DNA of 64,000 nt from Radiobacillus deserti (GCF_007301515.1 NZ_CP041666.1:1-64000), one strand, 5' to 3'. Shown: positions 9,226-18,686, counted from the first letter of the stretch. The notes: a model not told the origin generated them from the letters alone. Translations and numbers: made by a program.

Positions 9226-10311
9226 ATGCAAGTTCATCCATCTCAATTAGTTCCGGGTTGTATAGTTGTTACAGATGTTATGGGTAAAACCAACCGCCCG
9301 ATTGTTCCTAAGAATACGACTCTTGATGAACAAACGATTGAATTTCTGATGAAGTTTTTAGTGGAAAAAGTAGAGGTTTCATCTCGGTTATCGTATGGTG
9401 CACCTTTTATTCCAAAAGAAGTACTACCAGAAGAACCTGTTCAAGTAAAAACAGAAACAGTGGAAGAGCCGGAAACGTTTGAAGAGCTATACTTTCATTC
9501 CGTACAGGAATTCAAGAAGTTATTTGAAGGATGGCAAAGTAGTCAAAGTATTGATATTAATAAACTACGAAAATTTGTTTTACCTCTGTTTGAAAAAATA
9601 GAGGAGGTACATGATCAGCTATACGATATTCATCAGTATTCTAATTCAAAGGATTATTTCTATCATCATGCTGTCGCAACTGGAATATTATCCGCATATT
9701 TATCCAGACAAATGGGCTATCAGAAAGAGTGGATTCAAGTAGGGATTGCAGGGTTTTTGGCTGACTCTGGAATGGCTAGAGTAGATGAGGACTTAATAGG
9801 AAAACAAGGGAAATTTACGGATAAAGATTTAAAAGAGATGCGGAATCATCCTACATTCTCCTATCGGATGGTGGAAAACATTCCTTCTTTATCTAAAGGG
9901 GTTAAGCTTGCAGTATTACAACATCATGAACGTTTAGACGGTTCAGGTTATCCCTTAAAAGTAAAGAAAGCTAAAATTCATCCGTATGCAACGATTATTG
10001 CAGTATGTGATATGTACCACGCGATGACTTCTGAACGTGCTCACCAGGCTAAACAATCACCTTTCTTAGTGATTGAACGAATGGAAAGAGAGCAATTTGG
10101 TAAACTAGATCATGAAGCACTTCAAGCCCTAGTGAAGAGTTTAACTAGTTTTTCCATTGGAACGAGAGTAAGGCTTTCTAACGAGCAAGAAGGAGAAATT
10201 GTCTTCATAGAGGATAAAGCTCCTACTCGTCCCATGGTAAAACTGGATAATGGGAAAATTATCACACTCAGAACAGATATGAATCTTTATATTCAGGACA
10301 TTATAGCTTAA
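9226..10311 (+). CDS. HD-GYP-like protein with altered HD and GK motifs
   Basis: This 362-aa protein has an N-terminal domain of unknown type (about 1-130) and a C-terminal HD-GYP-type domain. The GYP signature HHERLDGSGYP is intact. The usual LLHDIGK motif instead reads FLADSGM: the metal-binding His of the HD pair is Ala and the GK Lys is Met. The later VADVYDA motif reads VCDMYHA. HD-GYP proteins normally hydrolyse cyclic di-GMP; the lost ligands suggest weak or no catalysis here, so it may sense or bind a nucleotide (inference). ATG 9226 has AAGGGGAG upstream. B. subtilis has the rrnO operon in this place, so the gene is lineage-specific at this locus. Confidence 0.85.
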   Translation: MQVHPSQLVPGCIVVTDVMGKTNRPIVPKNTTLDEQTIEFLMKFLVEKVEVSSRLSYGAPFIPKEVLPEEPVQVKTETVEEPETFEELYFHSVQEFKKLFEGWQSSQSIDINKLRKFVLPLFEKIEEVHDQLYDIHQYSNSKDYFYHHAVATGILSAYLSRQMGYQKEWIQVGIAGFLADSGMARVDEDLIGKQGKFTDKDLKEMRNHPTFSYRMVENIPSLSKGVKLAVLQHHERLDGSGYPLKVKKAKIHPYATIIAVCDMYHAMTSERAHQAKQSPFLVIERMEREQFGKLDHEALQALVKSLTSFSIGTRVRLSNEQEGEIVFIEDKAPTRPMVKLDNGKIITLRTDMNLYIQDIIA

Positions 10312-10326
10312 TTTATTTATCAAGCA

Positions 10327-10366
10327 ATAGGACGGGTCACAGAATGGAGACCCGTCCTATTTATTT
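10327..10366. terminator. Terminator between convergent HD-GYP and yaaC genes
   Basis: ATAGGACGGGTC (10327-10338) pairs perfectly with GACCCGTCCTAT (10349-10360), followed by TTATTTTT on the plus strand. It serves the plus-strand gene and may also block yaaC read-through. Confidence 0.88.
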
Positions 10367-11314
10367 TTGCTTAAATAAAAACTCTCCTAATAGAAATGGA
10401 ACTTTGACTGTGGTAATAGCTAAAAATTGTTTGATAAATGGATAGTCTTCGTTTGCTTTCGTATGAATGAGGTCTCCCCACCATTCTGTTTCATACCGAC
10501 AAATCATACTCAGGTTATACAACAACAAATAATGTATCATCACTTCGTCATACGTGTGATAATAATGCCGTTTTGCTGGAAAAAAATAGGTGGATTTTAT
10601 TTGATGGAATAGAAATGGTCCCTTAGAAAGGCTAGATATAGGCTTTTCCAAAGAAATTAAAAATTCACCTCCCCTTTTTTCTAAACTGACCTCTCCTATA
10701 TCTTTTTTTAACCTCGACAAAAATGCATTCTCAGTAAGATGGTATTGATCTAACACTTCTTCTGGAAATATATAAACACCCCTTTTTCCTTCACCAATGT
10801 CTATAAGCGAAGGATTTTTTCGTAAGAAATAAAACATTTCCGTCATTTCTGGAATCGAAGCAAGCAGTTGTTCCATATTTCTTTTCTCCATGTTGACATG
10901 ATCCACATCAAATAAGTATTGAGAAAAGTAAGGAAACAGCCCTTTTTGTTGAACCTTCACTTCATCCTGTAAGAAAGAATAGTCTTGTTTTTTTCTCTTC
11001 CGTGTCGATACACCATGTGCTAAAACAGTTGTATTCTCAGGATAAGTGGGCCTTTGTGTTAATAAGCAGGCTTTGATGAGATGAACCATGCCATAAAATA
11101 ATAATATAGGCTGCACGGTCATAGGAGATTGTGCAGCTGTTTGATAGAACGTGTGTCCATGCTCTAAGTAATATAAAAAACGATAGCTGTTTTGATAACT
11201 ATATGTATCTGCTTCGTCCATGTTTTGTTTTTCATAGGTTTGCTGTAAAAATTGCTGGGCTGTGCTTGCAGATTGTAAATAATCAATAAACTGCTTAATC
11301 GTTGAAAGTGACAT
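10361..11314 (-). CDS. yaaC: YaaC family protein
   Basis: This 317-aa protein matches the YaaC family found next to guaB in Bacillaceae, judged by its position, minus-strand orientation and length. The family's biochemical role is unknown. The sequence is rich in Tyr, Phe and His, contains no signal peptide or clear membrane segment, and shows no catalytic motif I can name. It diverges from guaB with a 208-bp spacer that must carry both promoters. It converges on the HD-GYP gene through a shared terminator. Confidence 0.8.
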   Translation of the reverse strand: MSLSTIKQFIDYLQSASTAQQFLQQTYEKQNMDEADTYSYQNSYRFLYYLEHGHTFYQTAAQSPMTVQPILLFYGMVHLIKACLLTQRPTYPENTTVLAHGVSTRKRKKQDYSFLQDEVKVQQKGLFPYFSQYLFDVDHVNMEKRNMEQLLASIPEMTEMFYFLRKNPSLIDIGEGKRGVYIFPEEVLDQYHLTENAFLSRLKKDIGEVSLEKRGGEFLISLEKPISSLSKGPFLFHQIKSTYFFPAKRHYYHTYDEVMIHYLLLYNLSMICRYETEWWGDLIHTKANEDYPFIKQFLAITTVKVPFLLGEFLFKQK

Positions 11315-11522
11315 AATACTCCTTTCCCACCGACGGAAACGGTTAAAAATTACTAGTCATATAGTCAAATAATTCTGTATTCTTTCATGTAATAGAAAAT
11401 GGTTGAAAAAGAAAATTGATTGAAGTATTGTAAATAACAATAAGTATCGATAGAGCACTTTTATGGTTGTTTTTCTATTCTTATCTTAACCAACTTTTTT
11501 AAACCAAATAAGGAGGAGAATC

Positions 11523-12992
11523 ATGAGGGAGGACAAATTTGCAAAGGAAGGGTTAACGTTTGATGATGTACTTTTAGTTCCAGCTAAATCGGAGGTACTT
11601 CCTAGAGATGTATCCATTAAGACTAGCTTATCACCAAGACTAAACTTGAATATGCCACTTATAAGTGCCGGTATGGATACGGTGACAGAGGCAGAGCTTG
11701 CAATTGCGATGGCAAGACAGGGCGGTATCGGAGTCATTCATAAAAATATGTCGATAGAAGAGCAAGCGGAGCATGTTGATCGTGTTAAACGATCAGAGAG
11801 CGGTGTTATTACAAATCCGTTCTATTTAACACCAGATAATCAAGTATTCGATGCAGAGCACTTAATGGGGAAATTTCGAATTTCTGGTGTTCCAATCGTA
11901 AATAACGAGGAAGAACAAGTATTAGTTGGAATTATTACAAATCGTGACTTACGTTTTATTCAAGACTATTCCATCAAGATTTCCGAAGTAATGACAAGTG
12001 AAAACCTAGTGACAGCACCAGTCGGAACCACCTTAGAAGACGCTGGTGAAATCCTACAAAAGTATAAGATAGAAAAACTACCATTAGTAAATGAACAAGG
12101 GGTACTAAAAGGACTTATCACTATTAAAGATATCGAAAAAGTAATTGAGTTTCCGAATTCTGCGAAAGATGCTCAAGGAAGGCTATTAGTAGGTGCAGCA
12201 GTCGGGGTTACAGCTGATGCAATGAAACGAATTGAAAAGCTAGTAGAAGCAGGTGTGGACGTATTAGTTATTGATACCGCACACGGTCATTCACAGGGAG
12301 TTATTAACTCTGTGAAAGAAGTACGGAAGCAATATCCAGATATTGATATTATTGCAGGAAACGTTGCGACAGCAGAGGCAACAAAAGAGTTGATTGACGC
12401 AGGTGCAAATATTATAAAAGTAGGAATTGGCCCAGGCTCCATCTGTACAACACGCGTTGTAGCTGGGGTAGGGGTTCCACAGATTACAGCGGTTTATGAT
12501 TGTGCTCGTGAAGCGGATAAGCATGGTGTCCCAATTATTGCGGATGGTGGAATTAAGTATTCTGGTGACATCGCAAAAGCCTTAGCAGCAGGTGCACATG
12601 CCGTAATGCTAGGAAGTTTATTTGCAGGAGTTACGGAAAGTCCTGGAGAAACTGAAATTTTCCAAGGAAGAAGATATAAAGTATATCGTGGCATGGGCTC
12701 TGTAGGTGCTATGAAGTCTGGTTCCAAGGATCGTTATTTCCAAGACACGGAAGAAGCGAAAAAATTAGTTCCAGAAGGCATCGAAGGACGTGTCGCGTAC
12801 AAAGGTCCTTTATCGGATACGGTCCACCAACTTTTAGGCGGACTTCGTTCTGGTATGGGATATTGCGGAGCAAAAGATTTAGAAAATCTTCGTAACGATG
12901 CCCAGTTTATACGAATGACAGGTGCTGGTCTGCGAGAAAGCCACCCTCATGATATCCAGATTACAAAAGAATCACCGAACTATTCGGTATAA
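11523..12992 (+). CDS. guaB: Inosine-5'-monophosphate dehydrogenase
   Basis: GuaB oxidises IMP to XMP with NAD+, the committed step of guanine nucleotide synthesis. The 489-aa product is a TIM barrel interrupted by two CBS domains (about residues 95-205; GIITNRDL and GLITIKDIEK mark them). The catalytic loop GPGSICTTR carries the nucleophile Cys308, and the flap holds the family residues near YKGPLSDTV. ATG 11523 follows AGGAGGAG. The 5' spacer shows no convincing purine operator to me. A strong terminator lies downstream at 13131. Confidence 0.97.
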   Translation: MREDKFAKEGLTFDDVLLVPAKSEVLPRDVSIKTSLSPRLNLNMPLISAGMDTVTEAELAIAMARQGGIGVIHKNMSIEEQAEHVDRVKRSESGVITNPFYLTPDNQVFDAEHLMGKFRISGVPIVNNEEEQVLVGIITNRDLRFIQDYSIKISEVMTSENLVTAPVGTTLEDAGEILQKYKIEKLPLVNEQGVLKGLITIKDIEKVIEFPNSAKDAQGRLLVGAAVGVTADAMKRIEKLVEAGVDVLVIDTAHGHSQGVINSVKEVRKQYPDIDIIAGNVATAEATKELIDAGANIIKVGIGPGSICTTRVVAGVGVPQITAVYDCAREADKHGVPIIADGGIKYSGDIAKALAAGAHAVMLGSLFAGVTESPGETEIFQGRRYKVYRGMGSVGAMKSGSKDRYFQDTEEAKKLVPEGIEGRVAYKGPLSDTVHQLLGGLRSGMGYCGAKDLENLRNDAQFIRMTGAGLRESHPHDIQITKESPNYSV

Positions 12993-13130
12993 CGTCCATT
13001 AATTTAGATGAAACGGGGATAAAACCAAAATTACTGCTCTTGAACCGAATAATGCACATGAGATGCTCCTACAGAATGCTCCGCTTTCCGTAGCGTCGAA
13101 CTAGCAGTTCTCAAGTAAGAAGGAGAAATA

Positions 13131-13184
13131 ACCGAACCTTTATTCGAATTGTTGAAAGAATCACGAATAAAGGTTCGGTTTTTG
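13131..13184 (+). terminator. Rho-independent terminator downstream of guaB
   Basis: ACCGAACCTTTATTCG (13131-13146) pairs with CGAATAAAGGTTCGGT (13164-13179), followed by a T-run. The 138 bases between guaB and this hairpin hold no gene. They contain a CTACAGAA / TTCCGTAG imperfect inverted repeat at about 13069-13092. Confidence 0.9.
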
Positions 13185-13257
13185 TTAAAGTTTTATATGT
13201 TTGTCTCTTTTTTTTGGATTGCTAGAAAAAAAGTTATGTAAGAAAGGTGAGATTGAT

Positions 13258-13932
13258 TTGTTCGTGTTACCGGATAACGATTGGAAACCAATCATGCAAG
13301 AAGAAATGGAAAAAGACTACTTTAAATCCCTACAGCAGTTTTTACGGCAAGAATATGAACAGCATATAATTTATCCCAAAAAAGAGCAGGTTTTTAATGC
13401 CTTACGTTTAACAAGTCTATCGGATTGTAAAGTATGTATATTAGGACAGGACCCCTATCACGGACCAAATCAAGCACATGGTCTAAGTTTTTCCGTACAA
13501 CCTGGACAGAAAATTCCACCGTCTTTACGAAATATGTATAAGGAATTACAGAATGATTTGAATGTTCCAGTTCCTAAAGATGGTTATTTGGTAAAGTGGG
13601 CAAAGCAAGGGGTTCTTCTGTTAAATACAGTCCTAACCGTTCGGGATGGACAACCAAACTCGCATCAAAAAAAAGGATGGGAGACCTTTACAAATCGAAT
13701 AATTGAAGTCTTAAATAACCGGTCAGAGCCCGTTATTTTTCTATTGTGGGGTAAACATGCACAAGACAAACAAAAACTCATTCATGCGCAGCATCATCAT
13801 ATTCTGGTTGCTCCTCATCCAAGTCCCCTATCAGCTAGACGAGGTTTTTTTGGGAGTAAACCTTTTTCAAAAATAAATGATCTTCTAGTAAAAGAAGGAG
13901 TAGAAAAAATAGATTGGAACTTATCTTCTTAG
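13258..13932 (+). CDS. ung: Uracil-DNA glycosylase
   Basis: Ung removes uracil from DNA to start base-excision repair. The family motifs are present: the water-activating loop GQDPYHG, the LLLNTVLTVR strand, and the Leu-intercalation loop HPSPLSARRGFFGSKPFS. I start it at TTG 13258 because AAAGGTGA lies about 8 bases upstream and this gives 224 aa, close to B. subtilis Ung (225 aa). The longer frame from TTG 13201 would add a poly-Phe/Lys leader that the family lacks. It appears to be a single-gene unit between guaB and dacA. Confidence 0.95.
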   Translation: MFVLPDNDWKPIMQEEMEKDYFKSLQQFLRQEYEQHIIYPKKEQVFNALRLTSLSDCKVCILGQDPYHGPNQAHGLSFSVQPGQKIPPSLRNMYKELQNDLNVPVPKDGYLVKWAKQGVLLLNTVLTVRDGQPNSHQKKGWETFTNRIIEVLNNRSEPVIFLLWGKHAQDKQKLIHAQHHHILVAPHPSPLSARRGFFGSKPFSKINDLLVKEGVEKIDWNLSS

Positions 13933-14047
13933 AGATAAGAAATTAGGAAAAAATCCTAGTAACCCCCCTACAAAAGGAAGTTTCCCTTTCCTATTTCGTA
14001 TGATAAAATAGCCTAGATGTAAACTAAATTGGTGGAGGTAGAGAAAG

Positions 14048-15382
14048 TTGAAACGTATTTTTCAGGCATCATTGATTTCTATCATGGCGGTGCTTCTTAC
14101 TTTAACAACGTTCAGTGTTAGTCCAACAGTCACAAGTGCAGATAGTTTTGATGTACAAGCTGAATCTGCAATATTAATTGATGCACAAACAGGAAAGATT
14201 TTATATGCTAAGCAACCGGATATTAAGTTGCCTCCAGCAAGTATGACTAAAATGATGTCAGAGTACTTAGTATTAGAGGCTATTGATAAAGGAAAAATTA
14301 GTTGGGAAACGACAACCCAAATTAGCGATTATGCATATTCTATCTCTGCAAATGCAGAGTTTTCAGGTATAGGTTTAACCCAAAGTAAAGATTATACCGT
14401 TCGTCAACTTTATGAAGGAATGGCTATTATTTCAGATAATGCGACTACTATCGCTCTAGCAGAACTAATTGCAGGTTCTGAGGGCGAGTTTGTAAAAATG
14501 ATGAATGCAAAAGCAAAGGAATGGGGCTTAACAGATTTTCAATTTGTGAATGCTACAGGTCTTTCTAATGAGGATTTAGGAGAAAACTATCCAGAAGGAA
14601 CGGATCCAAAAGGACAGGATTTATTGTCTGCTAAGTCAGCAGCTCTTATTGCGTACCATATTGTGAATGAATATCCAGAGGCGTTGGAAATTTCTAGTAC
14701 AATGAGATCAGAATTGGATGGTAGAGAATTACAAAACTTAAATTGGATGCTTCCATGGGAAGATACGAACTTTAAACAGTTCTATATGGAAGGGGTAGAT
14801 GGATTAAAAACAGGATGGACCGATGAAGCGGGGTATTGTTTCACTGGAACTGCAGAACGAGATGGGCGTAGATTAATCTCTGTAGTCATGAAAACCTCTA
14901 GTAAATCGGCACGATTTGTGGAAACGAAAAAATTATTAGAATACGGTTTTAATACGTTTGCAAATCAAGAGTTATATCCAGCAGGCTATCAGGTTAAAGA
15001 TGAATCTGTTATTCCTGTTGTAAAAGGAAAAGAGGATCAAGTAGAGATTGCATCTGCTAGTCCTGTTGTTACTACTATTAAAAACGGGGAAGAAAAAGCC
15101 TATGAAGTAACCTATCACCTTGATAAAGACAAATTATCAGAGGATGGAGAGCTTGTAGCTCCTGTTAAAAAGGGCGATAAGGTTGGAACAATGGAAGTTA
15201 CCTACACAGGTGATAATGATTATGGTTATGTGTTAGGGAAAGAAAAGACCCAAACGGTTGATCTTGTTGCCACAGCTACGGTAGAAAAAGCAAATTGGTT
15301 TATGCTAACGATGGGGGCTATCGGAGATTTCTTCTCTAACTTATTCTCTGGAATTGCAGATACAGTGAAGGGCTGGTTCTAA
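14048..15382 (+). CDS. dacA: D-alanyl-D-alanine carboxypeptidase DacA (PBP5)
   Basis: This is a membrane-anchored serine peptidase that trims the terminal D-Ala from peptidoglycan stem peptides. The 444-aa product has an N-terminal signal peptide (basic MKRIF, hydrophobic core, cleavage near SADS), the catalytic SxxK as SMTK, the second motif SDN, and KTG in DGLKTGW. A C-terminal beta domain follows, and the protein ends in an amphipathic anchor (NWFMLTMGAIGDFFSNL). TTG start at 14048 follows GGTGGAGG. The neighbours guaB and pdxS match B. subtilis. Confidence 0.97.
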   Translation: MKRIFQASLISIMAVLLTLTTFSVSPTVTSADSFDVQAESAILIDAQTGKILYAKQPDIKLPPASMTKMMSEYLVLEAIDKGKISWETTTQISDYAYSISANAEFSGIGLTQSKDYTVRQLYEGMAIISDNATTIALAELIAGSEGEFVKMMNAKAKEWGLTDFQFVNATGLSNEDLGENYPEGTDPKGQDLLSAKSAALIAYHIVNEYPEALEISSTMRSELDGRELQNLNWMLPWEDTNFKQFYMEGVDGLKTGWTDEAGYCFTGTAERDGRRLISVVMKTSSKSARFVETKKLLEYGFNTFANQELYPAGYQVKDESVIPVVKGKEDQVEIASASPVVTTIKNGEEKAYEVTYHLDKDKLSEDGELVAPVKKGDKVGTMEVTYTGDNDYGYVLGKEKTQTVDLVATATVEKANWFMLTMGAIGDFFSNLFSGIADTVKGWF

Positions 15383-15428
15383 ACGGACCTTAAATATGTA
15401 TCACATATCGGAATTCATACCTAAATAG

Positions 15429-15457
15429 TTGGGTATTTTTCCAATTTACGATACAAT
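15429..15457 (+). promoter_or_regulatory. Candidate sigma-A promoter for pdxST
   Basis: TTGGGT (15429-15434) and TACAAT (15452-15457) are separated by 17 bases, about 80 bases before pdxS. The -10 box is good, the -35 partial. Confidence 0.5.
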
Positions 15458-15536
15458 ATAGCTTAGATTTAAACTTGCCTCGATTTTCTAGTAAGGAACA
15501 GGCAGTTATCATAGAGAAAAATGGAGGTATTATCAG

Positions 15537-16421
15537 ATGTCTAACCTAGGTACAGATCGTGTAAAACGTGGAATGGCGGAAATGCAAAAAGGCGGCGTTA
15601 TTATGGACGTTGTCAATGCAGAACAAGCGAAAATTGCAGAAGAAGCTGGAGCAGTAGCAGTAATGGCTCTAGAGCGTGTTCCTTCTGATATTCGTGCAGC
15701 AGGTGGAGTAGCAAGAATGGCGGATCCTACTATCGTAGAAGAGGTTATGAATGCTGTTTCCATTCCTGTTATGGCAAAAGCACGTATTGGTCATATCGTA
15801 GAAGCTCGTGTACTAGAAGCAATGGGTGTTGATTATATTGATGAGAGTGAAGTATTAACACCAGCAGATGAAGTGTTTCACTTAAACAAACGTGATTACA
15901 CGGTTCCATTTGTTTGTGGATGTCGTGACCTTGGAGAAGCAGCTCGTCGTATCGGTGAAGGAGCATCTATGCTTCGTACAAAAGGGGAGCCAGGAACAGG
16001 GAATATTGTAGAAGCGGTTCGTCACATGCGTGAAGTACAAGCTCAAATCCGTCGACTTGTAGGCATGACTGAAGATGAAATCATGACATTTGCGAAAAAT
16101 TTAGGCGCACCATACCATGTTTTATTAGATATTAAAGAAAACGGAAAATTGCCAGTTGTAAACTTCGCAGCAGGTGGAGTAGCAACTCCAGCAGACGCAG
16201 CGCTAATGATGCAGCTTGGTGCTGATGGTGTTTTCGTTGGATCAGGTATTTTTAAGTCCGATAACCCTGAAAAATTTGCAAAAGCTATTGTAGAAGCAAC
16301 GACTCATTACGAAGATTATGAATTGATTGGAAAGCTTTCTAAAGGGTTGGGAACTGCGATGAAAGGGATTGAAATCAGCAGTTTAACTCCGGAACAACGT
16401 ATGCAAGATCGTGGCTGGTAA
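15537..16421 (+). CDS. pdxS: Pyridoxal 5'-phosphate synthase subunit PdxS
   Basis: PdxS is the TIM-barrel synthase that condenses ribose 5-phosphate, glyceraldehyde 3-phosphate and ammonia into PLP. The 294-aa product is highly conserved. The substrate-Lys segments PVMAKARIGH and MLRTKGEPGTGN and the phosphate loop GGVATPADAALMMQLG are intact. ATG 15537 follows TGGAGG. PdxT, which supplies ammonia, follows after 43 bases with its own ribosome site, so the two form the DXP-independent vitamin B6 operon. Confidence 0.98.
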   Translation: MSNLGTDRVKRGMAEMQKGGVIMDVVNAEQAKIAEEAGAVAVMALERVPSDIRAAGGVARMADPTIVEEVMNAVSIPVMAKARIGHIVEARVLEAMGVDYIDESEVLTPADEVFHLNKRDYTVPFVCGCRDLGEAARRIGEGASMLRTKGEPGTGNIVEAVRHMREVQAQIRRLVGMTEDEIMTFAKNLGAPYHVLLDIKENGKLPVVNFAAGGVATPADAALMMQLGADGVFVGSGIFKSDNPEKFAKAIVEATTHYEDYELIGKLSKGLGTAMKGIEISSLTPEQRMQDRGW

Positions 16422-16464
16422 AAGATAAAGAGAGATCACTCCAGCAACAAAGGGGAATACAATC

Positions 16465-17040
16465 ATGACAAAAATTGGTGTACTGGGACTGCAAGGCGCT
16501 GTTCGAGAGCATATTCACTCGATTGAGGCTTCAGGTGCCGAGGGTCTAATAATCAAAAGAAAAGAGCAATTAGAAGATATTGATGGGCTAATTCTTCCTG
16601 GTGGAGAAAGTACGGCAATGAGAAGGTTAATCGATAAGTATGATTTTTTAGAGCCTTTAAAGGCATTCGGTCAATCAGGAAAGCCAATCTTCGGTACATG
16701 TGCAGGAATGATTCTATTAGCAAAAGAGATTAATGGCCAAGAATTTGCACACTTGGAACTGATGGATATGAAGGTCGAGCGTAACGCATTTGGCCGTCAA
16801 AAAGAGAGTTTTGAAACCAAGCTACCGATTAAAGGAATTGCAGAAGATTTTGATGCTGTCTTTATCCGTGCACCTTATGTGCTAGAAGTTGGAGATCAAG
16901 TAGAGGTGCTAGCAACATTCAATGGGAATATTGTTGCGGCACAACAGGATCATTACTTATGTAGTGCATTCCATCCGGAATTGACGGATGACCATCGTGT
17001 AACAGGACATTTTGTTAAAATGGTAAAAGAAAGATCGTAA
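16465..17040 (+). CDS. pdxT: PLP synthase glutaminase subunit PdxT
   Basis: PdxT is a class I glutaminase (191 aa) that releases ammonia from glutamine and channels it to PdxS. The nucleophile elbow is FGTCAGM, with Cys at about residue 79, and the catalytic His-Glu pair is in AFHPELT. The oxyanion region LPGGESTAMRRL matches the family. ATG 16465 follows AAAGGGGA. It completes the pdxST unit and is followed by the serS T-box leader. Confidence 0.97.
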   Translation: MTKIGVLGLQGAVREHIHSIEASGAEGLIIKRKEQLEDIDGLILPGGESTAMRRLIDKYDFLEPLKAFGQSGKPIFGTCAGMILLAKEINGQEFAHLELMDMKVERNAFGRQKESFETKLPIKGIAEDFDAVFIRAPYVLEVGDQVEVLATFNGNIVAAQQDHYLCSAFHPELTDDHRVTGHFVKMVKERS

Positions 17041-17046
17041 GGGTAC

Positions 17047-17076
17047 TTGCAATCGTTTCTTAAGATTTGGTATTCT
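17047..17076 (+). promoter_or_regulatory. Candidate promoter of the serS leader
   Basis: TTGCAA (17047-17052) and TATTCT (17071-17076), spaced 18 bases, lie directly upstream of the T-box RNA. Confidence 0.45.
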
Positions 17077-17084
17077 ATATTCAA

Positions 17085-17335
17085 ATTAATGAGCGAGGAA
17101 TTGATTAGATAGGAACTAGTAACTTGTGCGTTCTCTTAAGAGAGTCGATGGTTGGTGTGAATCGATGAGAATAGCTTGTGAATCCATCCTTGATCAGGCA
17201 TAGAAAAACTATGCCCGGTTAACACCGTTATTGTGAAGTGAGCCGGAAGACTTATGTTGTCTTCAATCAGGGTGGTATCGCGGGAATAAAAACTCTCGTC
17301 CCTATGTTTCTTAGGGATGAGAGTTTTTGTTTTTA
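17085..17335 (+). promoter_or_regulatory. Serine T-box leader controlling serS
   Basis: This is a tRNA-sensing transcription attenuator. The diagnostic T-box sequence AGGGTGGTATCGCGGG lies at 17269-17284. A terminator follows: AACTCTCGTCCCT (17291-17303) pairs with AGGGATGAGAGTT (17313-17325), then a T-rich run. In the Stem I region the context GAA-TCC-ATC makes TCC (17183-17185) the likely serine specifier codon; AGC at 17173-17175 also encodes Ser and is the alternative. Uncharged tRNA-Ser would favour the antiterminator and raise serS expression. Confidence 0.92.
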
Positions 17336-17366
17336 TATCGCTCTTTAAGTAGAAGGAGGAAAAAGT

Positions 17367-18641
17367 ATGTTGGATTTAAAATATGTACGAGAAAATTTTG
17401 CGGAAATAAAAGAAAAGCTTTCTATGCGTGGAGAGGATTTAACCGACTTAGGGAAGTTCGGAGAATTAGATGAAAAAAGAAGACAGTTAATTGCTGAAAC
17501 AGAGGAATTAAAAGCAAAGAGAAATGAAGTTTCTAAAGAAATTTCTGTCTTAAAGAAAGAAAAGAAAGATGCAGACGCTCTTATTGTAGAAATGCGTGAA
17601 GTAGGCGATAAGATTAAAACGTTGGATACAGACTTGAAGGAAGTAGAAGAACAATTAGAACAGCTGCTTCTTTCTATTCCAAATATTCCTCATGAGAGTG
17701 TCCCAATGGGTGATAGTGAGGACGACAATGTGGTGGTTCGTACATGGGGAGAGACTCCTGATTTAGGGTATGAAGCTAAGCCACACTGGGATTTAGCAAC
17801 AGAATTAGATATCCTTGACTTTGAAAGAGCTGCGAAAGTAACTGGAAGTCGGTTTGTCTATTACAAAGGGTTAGGAGCACGATTAGAGAGAGCCTTAATC
17901 AATTTTATGATGGACTTGCATGCGGATCAGCATGGCTATCAAGAAATGTTACCTCCGCAATTGGTAAATCGTACGAGTATGACAGGTACAGGTCAATTGC
18001 CAAAGTTTGAAGAGGATGCTTTTAGAATTGAGGAATGGGATTATTTCTTAATACCAACTGCAGAAGTACCTGTAACGAACTATTATAGAGATGAGATTTT
18101 ACATGTGGATCAACTCCCACAAAAATTTGTAGCGTATAGCGCTAATTTCCGTTCTGAAGCAGGATCTGCTGGACGTGACACACGTGGACTTATCCGTCAG
18201 CATCAATTTAATAAAGTAGAGCTTGTTCAATTTGTCAAACCAGAAGACTCATATGCCGTATTAGAAGAACTAACGGGGCATGCAGAAAAGGTTCTACAGC
18301 TGCTAAAGCTACCATATCGAGTAATGAGCATGTGTACAGCTGATTTAGGCTTTACAGCAGCCAAAAAATACGATATTGAAGTTTGGTTACCAAGCTATAA
18401 TACGTATCGTGAAATTTCTTCTTGCTCTAACTTTGAAAGCTTCCAAGCGAGACGTGCTGGCATCCGCTTCCGAAGAGAAGAAAAAGGAAAGCCAGAATTC
18501 GTTCATACATTAAACGGATCTGGATTAGCAATCGGAAGAACGGTTTCTGCAATCTTAGAGAATTATCAACAAGAAGATGGTTCTATTATCGTTCCAGAGG
18601 TCCTTCGTCCGTATATGGGTGGAAAAGAAGTAATCAAATAA
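17367..18641 (+). CDS. serS: Seryl-tRNA synthetase
   Basis: This class II synthetase charges tRNA-Ser (and tRNA-Sec where present). The 424-aa product has the N-terminal antiparallel coiled-coil arm that grips the tRNA long variable arm (about 30-100, rich in Lys and Glu). The catalytic core carries motif 2 (FRSEAGSAGRDTRGLIRQHQF split by its loop) and motif 3 (LNGSGLAIGRT). ATG 17367 follows AGGAGG. It is controlled by the upstream T-box and ends at a strong terminator. A tRNA-Ser gene lies 0.8 kb downstream. Confidence 0.98.
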   Translation: MLDLKYVRENFAEIKEKLSMRGEDLTDLGKFGELDEKRRQLIAETEELKAKRNEVSKEISVLKKEKKDADALIVEMREVGDKIKTLDTDLKEVEEQLEQLLLSIPNIPHESVPMGDSEDDNVVVRTWGETPDLGYEAKPHWDLATELDILDFERAAKVTGSRFVYYKGLGARLERALINFMMDLHADQHGYQEMLPPQLVNRTSMTGTGQLPKFEEDAFRIEEWDYFLIPTAEVPVTNYYRDEILHVDQLPQKFVAYSANFRSEAGSAGRDTRGLIRQHQFNKVELVQFVKPEDSYAVLEELTGHAEKVLQLLKLPYRVMSMCTADLGFTAAKKYDIEVWLPSYNTYREISSCSNFESFQARRAGIRFRREEKGKPEFVHTLNGSGLAIGRTVSAILENYQQEDGSIIVPEVLRPYMGGKEVIK

Positions 18642-18650
18642 AAAGTATAA

Positions 18651-18686
18651 AAAAACCAGATTCATGTACATGTAATCTGGTTTTTT
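18651..18686 (+). terminator. Rho-independent terminator after serS
   Basis: AAAAACCAGATT (18651-18662) pairs with AATCTGG plus the following T6 (18674-18686). The loop contains the palindrome CATGTACATG. Confidence 0.9.
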
